Shown here: piece by piece, positions 1 through 9,500 of the stretch
Position numbering within the stretch: the first letter of the stretch is position 1
How the letters are laid out: every line of letters starts with the position of its first letter
Assembly (NCBI RefSeq): GCF_000687455.2
Contig: NZ_JGVW01000096.1
Coordinates: 1-64,000 of the forward strand
From: Burkholderia sp. lig30
GTDB taxonomy: Bacteria; Pseudomonadota; Gammaproteobacteria; Burkholderiales; Burkholderiaceae
Length of the DNA: 64,000 nucleotides
Direction: 5' to 3'
Notes under the pieces: model-generated
What the model was told of the DNA's origin: nothing
The model's input: the letters and a program-made list of their open reading frames with translations, nothing else
Databases searched by the model: none
Program-made: the position numbers and the translations under genes

Positions 1-20
1 CTGCCTGCGCGCGCAGGCAG
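1..20. terminator. perfect palindrome, probable hairpin after the PspA-like gene
   Basis: The first 20 bases form a perfect 20-bp palindrome (CTGCCTGCGC and its complement), 10 bases past the stop codon of the PspA-like gene on the minus strand. A T-run, if present, would lie outside the window, so intrinsic terminator function is only inferred. Confidence 0.4.
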
Positions 21-30
21 CGCGTGCGCG

Positions 31-711
31 TTACTGCGCGGGCGTGTCGAGCTGCTTCTTCAGCGCGGCGAGGCGATCCTCGACCGACGGGCCCTTGTTC
101 AGCGCGGCGAGCTTGTCGTCGAGCGCCTTGCCGCTCGCGGTGTCGGCCGAATTCAGGCGCGCGTCCGAGCGCGCGTTCTCCAGCGCGACCTTGTCCTCGA
201 GCTTCTGGAAGTCTTCCGACAGGTTCTTGCCGCCGATGCCGCCGAGCGCGGTCGCTGCGACGTCCTTCGCCTGCGCGATTTCCTGTTTCGCCTGAAGGAT
301 GTTCGAGCGCGCGTTCAGCTCGTTGCGGCGCTGGCGCATGTCGGCGATCTGCGCCTTGAGCTTGTCGACCGACGGCTCGAGCGTCGCGAGCTCGGATGCG
401 AGCGCGTCGCGTTCCGATTCCGCGTTGGCCTGCGCGGCGAGCGCCTCGCGCGCGAGCGATTCGTCGCCGGCCTGCAGTGCGCGCTTCGCGCCGTCCTCAT
501 ACTTCTTCACCTTGTCGTTCGCCGCATCGCACTTGCTGCGCTGGGTCGCGACCTGCGCCTCGATCTCGATCAGCGAATTCTCGGCGCGGCTGACGCTGTC
601 GTCGAGCTCCCGCACGATCTGGCGTGCATCGCGCGACGGATCCTGCACCGAGTCGGCCGCGTCATTCATCAGGCCTTTGATCGTGCGCGAAATAGAGTCG
701 AAAAGCGACAT
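31..711 (-). CDS. PspA/IM30 family envelope-stress protein
   Basis: A 226-residue protein of the PspA/IM30 family, peripheral membrane proteins that form helical oligomers and protect the inner membrane under stress. The N-terminus (MSLFDSISRTIKGLMNDAAD) is the amphipathic helix typical of the family. The rest is almost entirely charged coiled coil with few helix breakers. The start at 711 was chosen because GGAGG lies just upstream and homologues begin at this Met; the open frame extends 16 codons further without support. No pspF, pspB or pspC homologue is adjacent, so an E. coli-style psp operon is not seen. It is divergent from the PBP1A gene. Confidence 0.88.
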   Translation of the reverse strand: MSLFDSISRTIKGLMNDAADSVQDPSRDARQIVRELDDSVSRAENSLIEIEAQVATQRSKCDAANDKVKKYEDGAKRALQAGDESLAREALAAQANAESERDALASELATLEPSVDKLKAQIADMRQRRNELNARSNILQAKQEIAQAKDVAATALGGIGGKNLSEDFQKLEDKVALENARSDARLNSADTASGKALDDKLAALNKGPSVEDRLAALKKQLDTPAQ

Positions 712-1167
712 GAAATCCTCCGTGTATGAAAGGCGCCGCGTCGCGGCGGCTTGGCGCATCGGCAGGTGGTTTCCCGCTTGCCGATGCCGGCGGATATTAC
801 ACCACCGGTTCCCTTAAATACGGCTTAAACGCGCGATATCAAGTGGCGCCGCGGCGCACCCGGACGGGCTCCGGGTGCGGGTGTCTTTCAGGATTGAAAG
901 GCGTGGTGCGGTCGGCGGGCGTGTGGTGTCCATGATAGGCCGCGAGGAGGGCGGAATGCCTCGCAGCGACACGCGATGCGGGAATTTTTACAAAAAATCG
1001 CGAAGCTAATCGGTTGATTTCATTAAAATGCGCTGTCACGTCGCGGGAACGGATCGCCGCGCGGCGGGGTCTGTCGACGTGACACGTTGCACAACGCATC
1101 CTCTCTCGATTCATTCGCGCATGCGTGCCGCATGCGTCCGAGGGCGCTGCGCGCCCGCCATTCCGAC
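712..1167. other. divergent intergenic region between pspA-like gene and PBP1A
   Basis: This 456-bp gap separates two divergent genes. It contains AT-rich stretches at about 825-845 and 981-1030 that could hold promoters for each side, but no pair of -35/-10 boxes is convincing. No sigma-54 motif was recognised upstream of the PspA-like gene. A TTG at 1087 would extend the PBP1A frame into this gap. Confidence 0.4.
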
Positions 1168-3687
1168 ATGCCAATTATCAAACGACCGTCTTCCTCCCGC
1201 GCCACGAACGACCATCATTACACGTTGCGCCGCTCGCCTTCGGGGGCCTTTTACACCGACGATGACGACCGCGACGCGCACCGCATGCCGCGCGGCGGCG
1301 ATGACGACGGCGGCCGCTCGTTCGGCTCGCGCGTCGCGCTCTGGTTCGCGGGCCTGTTCGTCACCCTTGTCGTCGTTGGCGCGCTGATCGTCGGCTACGC
1401 GCTCGTCGTCATGGCGCCGCAGCTGCCGCCTCTCGACGCGCTGACGAACTACCAGCCGAAGGTGCCGCTGCGCGTCTACTCGGCCGATCACGTGCTGCTC
1501 GCCGAATTCGGCGAGGAGCGCCGCAGCCTCGTGCGCTTCCAGGAGATTCCGGACGTGATGAAGAAAGCGGTGCTCGCGATCGAGGACTACCGCTTCTACG
1601 AGCACGGCGGCGTCGATTTCCTCGGCATCATGCGCGCCGGTGTCACCGACCTGCTGCATGGCGGCTCGCGGCAGGGCGCGAGCACGATCACGATGCAGGT
1701 TGCGCGCAACTTCTTCCTGTCGAGCGAAAAGACCTATACGCGCAAGATCTACGAGATGCTGCTCGCGTACAAGATCGAAAAGGCGCTGACGAAGGACCAG
1801 ATCCTCGAGCTGTACATGAACCAGATCTATCTGGGGCAGCGCTCGTACGGCTTCGCGGCTGCCGCGCGGGTGTACTTCGGCAAGGACCTGAAGGACATCA
1901 CGCTCGCCGAGGCGGCGATGCTCGCCGGCTTGCCGAAGGCGCCGTCCGCGTACAACCCGGTCGTCAATCCGAAGCGCGCGAAGGTGCGTCAGGAGTACAT
2001 CCTCAAGCGGATGCTCGAGATCGGCTACATCACGCAGCCGCAGTACGAGCAGGCCGTCAGGGAGGAGATCCACACGCGCACGTCGGGCAACCAGTATGCG
2101 GTGCACGCCGAGTACGTCGCGGAGATGGTGCGGCAGATGATGTACGCGCAGTACAAGGACGAGACGTACACGCGCGGGCTGACCGTCACGACGACGATCA
2201 ACGCGGCCGACCAGGAAGCCGCCTACCAGGCGGTGCGACGCGGCATTCTCGATTACGAGCGCCGTCACGGCTATCGCGGGCCGGAAGGCGCCATCGCGCT
2301 GCCGGCGCCGGGCGACGATCGCGACGAGGCGATCGACGACGCGCTCGCCGATCATCCGGACAACGGCGACCTGCAGTCGGCGGTGGTGCTGGCGGTCGCG
2401 CCGAACGCGGTGCAGGTGCAGTTCGTCGGCGGCGCGACCACGACCATCGGCGCGGGCGGCCTGCGCTTCGTCGCGGGCGCGCTGTCGCCGCGCGCGGCCG
2501 ACGCGCAGCGCATCAAGCCCGGCTCGATCGTGCGCGTGATGAAGGACGCGAAGAGCGACTGGCAGGTGGTGCAGCTGCCGCAGGTCGAGGGCGCGCTCGT
2601 CGCGGTCGCGCCGCAGGACGGCGCGATCCGCTCGCTGGTCGGCGGCTTCGACTTCAACAAGAGCAAGTTCAACCACGTCACGCAGGCGTGGCGTCAGCCG
2701 GGCTCGTCGTTCAAGCCGTTCATCTATTCGGCATCGCTCGACAAGGGCATGGGGCCGGCGACGATCATCAACGACGCGCCGCTGTACTTCCCGCCGAGCG
2801 TGCCGGGCGGCACCGCCTGGGAGCCGAAGGACGACGACCAGCCCGACGGCCCGATGTCGATGCGTACCGCGCTGCAGCGCTCGAAGAACCTGGTGTCGAT
2901 CCGCATTCTCGCGTCGATCGGCACGCAGTACGCGCAGGACTACGTGACGCAGCGTTTCGGTTTCGATCCCGCGAAGACGCCGCCGTATCTGCCGATGGCG
3001 CTCGGCGCCGGCCTCGTCACGCCGCTGCAGCTCGCGACCGGCTACGCGGTGTTCGCGAACGGCGGCTACAAGGTCGACCCGTACCTGATCGCCGAGGTTG
3101 ACGACGCGCGCGGCCAGGCGCTGCAGAAGGCGCAGCCGGTGATCGCGGGCAGCACGGCGCCGCGCACGATCGAGGGCCGCAACGCGTACGTGATGAGCAG
3201 CCTGCTGCACACGGTCGCGACCGCGGGCACCGGCGCGGGCACCAACGCGCTCGGCCGCGGCGACCTGCAGGGCAAGACGGGCACGACCAACGAGGCGAAG
3301 GACGGCTGGTTCGCCGGCTATCAGCAATCGCTCGTCGCGGTCGCGTGGATGGGCTTCGACCAGCCGAAGAGCCTCGGCGGCCGCGAGTTCGGCGCGCAGC
3401 TCGCGCTGCCGATCTGGGTGAACTACATGCGCACCGCGCTGCAGGGCGTGCCGGAGCAGCCGATGCCGCTGCCGGATGGCGTCACGACGATCGACGGCGA
3501 ACTGTATTACGCCGACCGGACGCCGGGCGAGGGCTTCGTCGCGAGCGTCGACATCAACCCGGCGGCCAACGCGATGAGCGCGAACGACGCGCTCGGCTCG
3601 GCCGGCTCGGCGGGCCTCGCGCCGCCGCCCGTGACGGCGTCGGAGAAGCAGCAGATCATGGACATGTTCGAAAGCAACAAGCCCTGA
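1168..3687 (+). CDS. mrcA: penicillin-binding protein 1A (bifunctional transglycosylase/transpeptidase)
   Basis: An 839-residue class A penicillin-binding protein that polymerises and cross-links peptidoglycan from the periplasmic face. A cytoplasmic tail rich in Asp/Arg is followed by a membrane anchor at about 56-81. The GT51 glycosyltransferase domain shows EDYRFYEHGGVD (catalytic Glu near 139), GASTITMQ and LELYMNQIYLG. The transpeptidase domain has the acylation motif SSFK (Ser about 513), SKN, and KTGTTNEAKDGW (Lys about 703). The 250-residue insert between the domains resembles the OB-like region of PBP1A. ATG 1168 was preferred over TTG 1087, although neither has a good ribosome binding site. 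A strong terminator follows. Confidence 0.9.
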   Translation: MPIIKRPSSSRATNDHHYTLRRSPSGAFYTDDDDRDAHRMPRGGDDDGGRSFGSRVALWFAGLFVTLVVVGALIVGYALVVMAPQLPPLDALTNYQPKVPLRVYSADHVLLAEFGEERRSLVRFQEIPDVMKKAVLAIEDYRFYEHGGVDFLGIMRAGVTDLLHGGSRQGASTITMQVARNFFLSSEKTYTRKIYEMLLAYKIEKALTKDQILELYMNQIYLGQRSYGFAAAARVYFGKDLKDITLAEAAMLAGLPKAPSAYNPVVNPKRAKVRQEYILKRMLEIGYITQPQYEQAVREEIHTRTSGNQYAVHAEYVAEMVRQMMYAQYKDETYTRGLTVTTTINAADQEAAYQAVRRGILDYERRHGYRGPEGAIALPAPGDDRDEAIDDALADHPDNGDLQSAVVLAVAPNAVQVQFVGGATTTIGAGGLRFVAGALSPRAADAQRIKPGSIVRVMKDAKSDWQVVQLPQVEGALVAVAPQDGAIRSLVGGFDFNKSKFNHVTQAWRQPGSSFKPFIYSASLDKGMGPATIINDAPLYFPPSVPGGTAWEPKDDDQPDGPMSMRTALQRSKNLVSIRILASIGTQYAQDYVTQRFGFDPAKTPPYLPMALGAGLVTPLQLATGYAVFANGGYKVDPYLIAEVDDARGQALQKAQPVIAGSTAPRTIEGRNAYVMSSLLHTVATAGTGAGTNALGRGDLQGKTGTTNEAKDGWFAGYQQSLVAVAWMGFDQPKSLGGREFGAQLALPIWVNYMRTALQGVPEQPMPLPDGVTTIDGELYYADRTPGEGFVASVDINPAANAMSANDALGSAGSAGLAPPPVTASEKQQIMDMFESNKP

Positions 3688-3732
3688 TCGGGCAGGACCG
3701 GGCGCGCAGGCGCCCGGTTGCCGGACGCAGCG

Positions 3733-3761
3733 GCGGCCGCCTTGGGCGGCCGCTTTTTTTT
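3733..3761 (+). terminator. intrinsic terminator of PBP1A gene
   Basis: A 9-bp perfect GC stem (GCGGCCGCC with its complement, loop TTG) is followed by eight T residues, 46 bases past the PBP1A stop codon. Confidence 0.88.
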
Positions 3762-3796
3762 GATGCCGGGACGGGCGCGATCGGTAAAGCCTTCCG

Positions 3797-3864
3797 CATC
3801 AAGGACTTGGCATGTCGCTCCCGGCGTTATCAACATCCCTGTCAACAAAAATTGTGGATAACCC
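3797..3864 (+). repeat. DnaA/IHF-like repeat unit 1
   Basis: First of three 68-bp units aligned without gaps. It contains an IHF-like site at 3797-3809 (CATCAAGGACTTG, one mismatch to WATCAANNNNTTR), a DnaA-box variant TTATCAACA at 3827-3835, and an inverted perfect DnaA box TGTGGATAA at 3853-3861 followed by CCC. It matches unit 2 at 50 of 68 positions by eye. Confidence 0.75.
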
Positions 3865-3928
3865 GCGAGCCTGCGCGGCGCTGCCGCTGGTGCGGTACGC
3901 GCTCGCGCAATGAGGAATTTCCATTCAA

Positions 3929-3996
3929 AAACAATGGCTTGGCCTGCTTCTCGGCAAGTTCTCCACAATCCTGTCAACAAAAATTGGGGATAACCC
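3929..3996 (+). repeat. DnaA/IHF-like repeat unit 2
   Basis: Second 68-bp unit, starting 132 bp after the first. The IHF-like site at 3929-3941 has one mismatch (AAACAATGGCTTG). DnaA-like boxes are TTCTCCACA at 3959-3967 and inverted TGGGGATAA at 3985-3993. The offsets of all three sites inside the unit equal those of unit 1. The core GTCAACAAAAATTG is identical to unit 1. Confidence 0.75.
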
Positions 3997-4051
3997 TGCG
4001 GCGATGGCGCCGCGCCGCCTCATCTTGCATCGCGCAAGCAAAAAGGCATCC

Positions 4052-4119
4052 AATCAATGGGTTATCGCGCTTTTCAGAAAGTTTTCAACAGGTTATTCAA
4101 CACGAACTGGGGATAACCC
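4052..4119 (+). repeat. DnaA/IHF-like repeat unit 3
   Basis: Third 68-bp unit, starting 123 bp after the second. It has a perfect IHF consensus AATCAATGGGTTA at 4052-4064, a box TTTTCAACA at 4082-4090 and an inverted box TGGGGATAA at 4108-4116, again at the same internal offsets (0, 30, 56). It matches unit 2 at 48 of 68 positions. It ends 11 bp before the stop codon of the convergent dehydratase gene. Confidence 0.75.
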
Positions 4120-4130
4120 TAGCGTCCCAG

Positions 4131-5147
4131 TCATCGCGGTGTGCGCGCATGCGCGAGGTGCATGCCGAGCGTGACCGGGTCGGTGTTCGTGCCGGACAGC
4201 AGCACGCCGACCCGCCGGCCCTGCAGCGTTTCGCGCAACGGGCCGAGCAGCGCGGCGATCGCCGCCGCGCACGCCGGCTCGACCGCCAGCTTCAGCTGCG
4301 AGAACAGATAGAGCATCGCCGCGCGCAACGCGTCGTCGGAGACGGTGACGATCCGGTCGACGTGCCGCCGGCACAGCTGATAGCTGTATTCCTCGGTATG
4401 CGGCGCCATCAGCGAATCGGCGATCGTGTGCATTGCCGTCATCGTGACCGTGTGGTTCGCGGCGAAGCTGCGGTACATCGCGTCGGCGCCTTCCGGTTCG
4501 ACGCCGAACACGTGCACGCGCGGATTCGCGAGGCGCAGCGCGGTCGACACGCCGGCCGCGAGGCCGCCGCCGCCGATCGGCACGATCACCGCATCGAAGT
4601 CCGGCACCTGCGTCGCCCATTCGTAGCCGAGCGTCGCGGTGCCGAGAATCGTGTGATAGCCGTTGAACGGATGGATGAAGAAGCGGCCTTCCTCCGCTTC
4701 GATGCGCCGCACGAGGTCGAAGGCCTGCGCCGCGCTCGCCGCCAGCACGACTTCCGCGCCGTACTGTCTGCATTGCGCGATGCGAGTCGGGCTCGCGGTG
4801 TTGAACATCACGACCTTCGCGCTGCTGCCCAGCCGCATCGCCGCATACGCGACCGCCGCCGCGTGGTTGCCCGCCGACACGCAGGTCACGCCGGCGCTCC
4901 TGCGCGCCTCGTCGAGCGCGAGCAGGTGCGTGAACGCGCCGCGCGCCTTGAAGCTGCCGCTCGCCTGCAGCAGCTCGAACTTGAAGTTCACGTGCGAGCC
5001 TTCGAGCGACGGCAGGTCGGTACGCTCGAATATGGGCGTGCGGGCGACCCATGGCGACAGCGCGAAGTGTTGCGCGGCGATGTCGTCGAGCGTGGGGATC
5101 GGCTCGCCGTCGATCGTATGAGCGGTGCTCTGTTGTGTGGTCGCCAT
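4131..5147 (-). CDS. PLP-dependent serine/threonine dehydratase family protein
   Basis: A 338-residue fold-type II PLP enzyme, probably deaminating threonine or serine to the oxo-acid. The PLP lysine lies in SGSFKARGA, the substrate loop in SAGNHAAAVAYAA and the phosphate-binding glycine loop in IGGGGLAAGV. There is no C-terminal ACT regulatory domain, so it resembles the catabolic (TdcB-like) or racemase-like branch rather than biosynthetic IlvA. It lies 56 bp downstream of argE on the same strand and is probably co-transcribed. Substrate is not determined; serine racemase or a hydroxy-amino-acid dehydratase remain possible. The start MATTQQ at 5147 is the only Met near the family N-terminus. 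Confidence 0.82.
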   Translation of the reverse strand: MATTQQSTAHTIDGEPIPTLDDIAAQHFALSPWVARTPIFERTDLPSLEGSHVNFKFELLQASGSFKARGAFTHLLALDEARRSAGVTCVSAGNHAAAVAYAAMRLGSSAKVVMFNTASPTRIAQCRQYGAEVVLAASAAQAFDLVRRIEAEEGRFFIHPFNGYHTILGTATLGYEWATQVPDFDAVIVPIGGGGLAAGVSTALRLANPRVHVFGVEPEGADAMYRSFAANHTVTMTAMHTIADSLMAPHTEEYSYQLCRRHVDRIVTVSDDALRAAMLYLFSQLKLAVEPACAAAIAALLGPLRETLQGRRVGVLLSGTNTDPVTLGMHLAHARTPR

Positions 5148-5203
5148 GGCCTTGCGTGTGGGTGGGCCGGCCCGCGCGCAGGCCGGCGTGGCGTGGGGCC
5201 GGC

Positions 5204-6430
5204 TCAGTGATCGCCGGCGTCGACGGACATGCTGCGGATCAGCTTGCGCAGGAACCGTTCGCACTCGGCAAGCTGCGCGAGTTCGACGTATTCGTTCGGC
5301 TTGTGCGCCTGCTCGATGTTGCCCGGCCCGCACACGACGCTCGGAATGCCGGCGCGCTCGAACAGGCCGGCTTCGGTGCCGTACGCGACCTTGCGCTTTT
5401 CCTGGTCGGCGGTCAGCGCGCGCACGAGCTGCGTGATCGCGGCGTGTTCGGCCGAGTCGAGGCCGGGCGCGGCGGAGATCTTCGAGAATTCGATCGCGGC
5501 GTCTGGATGCTCGCGGCGCATCTGCGGCAGCAGCGTTTCGTTCGCGTAGGCTTCGATGCGCGCGAAGATCCGCTCGGGGTCGAGGGTCGGCAGGTTGCGG
5601 AACTCGAACGCGAAGCGGCATTCGGCCGGCACGGTGTTGATCGCGTTGCCGCCTTCGATCGTGCTCGTCTGCGCGGTCGTGAACGGCACGTCGTAGAGCG
5701 CGTCGAACGGGCCTTCCGTACGGAAGCGGTCGGCGACGTCGCGAATGTGGCAGATGAGGCGCGCCGCGTACTCGATCGCGTTCAGGCCCTTTGGCGTCAG
5801 CGACGAGTGCGCCGCATGGCCGCGCACGCAGCAGCGGTAGGTGTTGATGCCCTTGTGCGCGATGATGGGCCGCATGCCGGTCGGCTCGCCGACGATGCAG
5901 CCGGTCGGCATCACGCCGCGCGCCTGCAGGTCGGCGATCATCAGCGGCGCGCCGGCGCAGCCGACTTCCTCGTCGTACGACAGCGCGAAATGGATCGGCT
6001 TCGCGAGCCGGGCCGCCTGCATCTCGGGCAGCAGCGCGAGCGCGGCGCCGATGAAGCCCTTCATGTCGCAGGTGCCGCGACCGTACAGGCGGCCGTCGCG
6101 GATCTCCGGGCGGAACGGGGCGCTGTCCCACGCCTGGCCATCCACCGGCACGACGTCGGTGTGACCGGACAGCACGATGCCGCCGTTCGTCGTGCCGTCA
6201 TGCGCGGGCACCGTCGCGAACAGGTTCGCCCAGCCTTCGCGTGGATCGTGCGTGAGCGTCGACGCGATGCCCTTCGCGGCGAGCGCGTCGCGGACCGTCT
6301 CGATGAGGCCGAGGTTCGGCACGCGGCTCGTCGTGTCCATCGACACGAGACCCCTGACCCAGCCCAGGCTGACGGGGGAGGCGGCGCCCGGGCCGGCGGC
6401 GGATGCCGCCGTCGCGTCGAGGGTGGACAT
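5204..6430 (-). CDS. argE: acetylornithine deacetylase (M20 family)
   Basis: A 408-residue M20 metallopeptidase-type deacylase that removes the acetyl group from N-acetylornithine in arginine synthesis. Zinc and catalytic signatures are visible: SGHTDVVPVDG, RGTCDMKGFIG (bridging Asp) and SYDEEVGCAG (catalytic Glu pair). Length matches ArgE. The start at 6430 (MSTLDATAAS) is preferred over the in-frame Met at 6469, which precedes an uncharacteristic segment. The downstream gene is the PLP dehydratase on the same strand. Related M20 deacylases could share these motifs, but the N-terminal WVRGLVSMDTTSRVPN block fits ArgE. Confidence 0.87.
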   Translation of the reverse strand: MSTLDATAASAAGPGAASPVSLGWVRGLVSMDTTSRVPNLGLIETVRDALAAKGIASTLTHDPREGWANLFATVPAHDGTTNGGIVLSGHTDVVPVDGQAWDSAPFRPEIRDGRLYGRGTCDMKGFIGAALALLPEMQAARLAKPIHFALSYDEEVGCAGAPLMIADLQARGVMPTGCIVGEPTGMRPIIAHKGINTYRCCVRGHAAHSSLTPKGLNAIEYAARLICHIRDVADRFRTEGPFDALYDVPFTTAQTSTIEGGNAINTVPAECRFAFEFRNLPTLDPERIFARIEAYANETLLPQMRREHPDAAIEFSKISAAPGLDSAEHAAITQLVRALTADQEKRKVAYGTEAGLFERAGIPSVVCGPGNIEQAHKPNEYVELAQLAECERFLRKLIRSMSVDAGDH

Positions 6431-6574
6431 GGCTGAACTCCGTCTGATGAATGGGAAAATCATACTCAAAAACGATGCGGCCCGCCTGCGCGGGCCACGG
6501 TGCAGCGCAACATGCGCGCCGATCGTACGGAGTCCTGCGGCCGTCGCCCGCTCGCGCGCGAAGCGCGGCGGGGC

Positions 6575-9500
6575 CTAGCGCGGCGCGGCGGCCGTGCCTT
6601 CGCGGATCGGGTGGCCGAGCGCGCGCAGCGTCTCCTTGACCGTCGACACGCGGACCGCGAGGTCGGGCGTGCGCGTCTCGATGCGCAGCTTGTCCTGGCC
6701 GGCGAGCTTGATGTGGCGGTGCTTCTGGACCATCTCGATGATGCGCATCGGATCAATCGGCGGGTTCGGCACGAACTGCAGCCCGATCGCAACCTCGCTC
6801 GCGTCGATCTTGACGATGCCGAGCGGCTTCGCGGCGAGGCGCAGCCGGTGCGTCTCGACGAGCGCATGCGCTTGCGGCGGCATCTTGCCGAAGCGGTCGA
6901 TCAGCTCTTCCTGGATGCCGTCGATCGCGTCGCCGTGCTCGCAGTTCGCGAGACGCTTGTAGAGCGACAGGCGTTCCTGCACGTCGACGCAATAGTCGGC
7001 AGGCAGGATCGCGGGCGCGTGCAGGTTGATCTCGGTCGTCGCCGCGAGCGGGGCGGTGAGGTCGGGCTCCTTGCCGTTCTTCAGCGCCTTCACCGCGTCG
7101 TTGAGCATCTCCGTGTAGAGCTGGAAGCCGATCTCGTGGATCTCTCCGGACTGCTTGTCGCCGAGCACCTCGCCGGTGCCGCGGATCTCGAGGTCGTGCA
7201 TCGCGAGATAGAAGCCCGAGCCGAGCTCCTCCATCTGCTGGATCGCCTCGAGGCGGCGCTGCGCCTGCTTGGTCAGCGCCTGCGGATCGTGCACGAGCAG
7301 GTACGCGTACGCCTGGTGGTGCGAGCGGCCGACGCGCCCGCGCAGCTGGTGGAGCTGCGCGAGGCCGAACTTGTCCGAGCGGTGCATGATGATCGTGTTC
7401 GCGCTCGGCACGTCGATGCCGGTCTCGATGATCGTCGTGCACAGCAGCACGTTCGCGCGCTGCGCGACGAAATCGCGCATCACGCGCTCGAGCTCGCGCT
7501 CGTGCATCTGGCCGTGCGCGATCGCGATGCGCGCCTCGGGCACGAGCGCTTCCAGCATCGCGCGGCGGTTGTCGATCGTCTCGACCTCGTTGTGCAGGAA
7601 GTAGACCTGGCCGCCGCGCTTCAGCTCGCGCAGCATCGCCTCGCGAATTACGCTTTCTTCCTCGCGCCGCACGAAGGTCTTGATCGCGAGGCGCTTTTGC
7701 GGCGCGGTCGCGATCACCGAGAAGTCGCGCAGGCCTTCGAGCGCCATCCCGAGCGTGCGGGGGATCGGCGTCGCGGTCAGCGTCAGCACGTCGACCTCCG
7801 CGCGCAGCGCCTTCAGCGCTTCCTTCTGGCGCACGCCGAAACGGTGCTCCTCGTCGATGATCACGAGGCCGAGCCGCTTGAACTGCACGTCCGACGACAG
7901 CAGCTTGTGCGTGCCGATCACGATGTCGACGCTGCCTTCGTTGATCTGGCCGATCGCCGCGTTGACCTCCTTCGCGGACTTGAAGCGCGACAGCTCGGCG
8001 ACCCGCACCGGCCAGTCGGCGAAGCGGTCGATGAAGGTTTGCGTGTGCTGCTCGGCGAGCAGCGTCGTCGGCGACAGCAGCGCGACCTGCTTGCCGCCCA
8101 TCACCGCGATGAACGCGGCACGCAGCGCGACCTCGGTCTTGCCGAAGCCGACGTCGCCGCACACGAGCCGGTCCATCGGCTTGCCGCTCGTCATGTCGCC
8201 GATCACGGCCGCGATCGCCGCGGCCTGGTCAGGCGTTTCCTCGAAGCCGAAGCTCTCGGCGAACTTCACGTAGTCGCGTGGCTCCAGCCCGAACGCGTGG
8301 CCCTCGCGGGCGGCGCGGCGCGCGTACAGGTTGAGCAGCTCGGCGGCGGTGTCGCGGATCTGCTGCGCGGCCTTGCGCTTTGCGCGCTCCCACTGGCCCG
8401 AGCCGAGCGCATGCAGCGGCGCGCTGTCCGGATCGGCGCCGCTGTAGCGCGAAATCACGTGCAGCTGGGCGACCGGCACGTAGAGCTTGCTGTCGCCCGC
8501 ATATTCGAGATGCAGGAATTCGGTCTCGCCTTCGCCGAGATCCATCGACACGAGGCCCATGTAGCGGCCGATGCCGTGCTGCGCATGCACGACCGGGTCG
8601 CCTTCCTTCAGCTCGGACAGGTCGCGCACCATCGCGTCGACGTTGCTCGCCTGTTCCTGGCGGCGGCGTCCCGCACGGCGGCCGAGCGCGCCGTACAGCT
8701 CCGTCTCGGTGACGATCGCGTAGCCTTCGCCCGGCACCGCGAAGCCGCCCGCGAGCGGCGCGACGCCGAGCGCGAAGGTCTCGTCGCTCGCGAGCCAGCC
8801 GGCGAAGTGGTCGCTCGACGCGGGCTTCAGCCGGTGCTCGGCGAGCAGCTGCGAGATCGTCTCGCGGCGGCCCGCCGATTCGACGGTCAGCAGCACGCGC
8901 TTGCCGGAGCTGCCGACGAACGCGCGCAGCGCGGCGAGCGGATCGTCGGCGTGACGGTCGATCGACAGCTCGGGGAGGGCGCTCGCCCAGCCGCCCTCGG
9001 GCTGCGCGGGCAGCACGACGCGCGCGAACGGCTTCGCGAACGTGTAGAAATCGTCGTCCGACAGGAACAGCCGCTGCGGCTCGAGGATCGGCCGCTCGCG
9101 GTCGTGCGACAGGAACGCGTGGCGCTGCCGGGTGTCGGCGGTAAAGCGCCGGATCGCGGTGTCGAGGTCGCCCGAGAACACCAGGTGCGCGCCGGCGGGC
9201 AGATAGTGGAACAGGGTCGCCGTGTCGTCGAAGAACAGTGGCAGGTAATACTCGATGCCGGCCGACGGCACGCCGTTGCCGATGTCCTTGTAGATCGTCG
9301 CGCGGCTCGGGTCGCCTTCGAAGGTCTCGCGCCAGCGGCTGCGGAATGCGGTGCGCGCCGCTTCGTCGAACGGGAATTCACGGCCCGGCAACAGGCGCAC
9401 GTCGCGCACCGGATAGAGGCTGCGCTGCGTGTCCGGATCGAACGCGCGGATCGAGTCGACCTGGTCGTCGAACAGGTCGATCCGGTAAGGCAGCGGCGAG

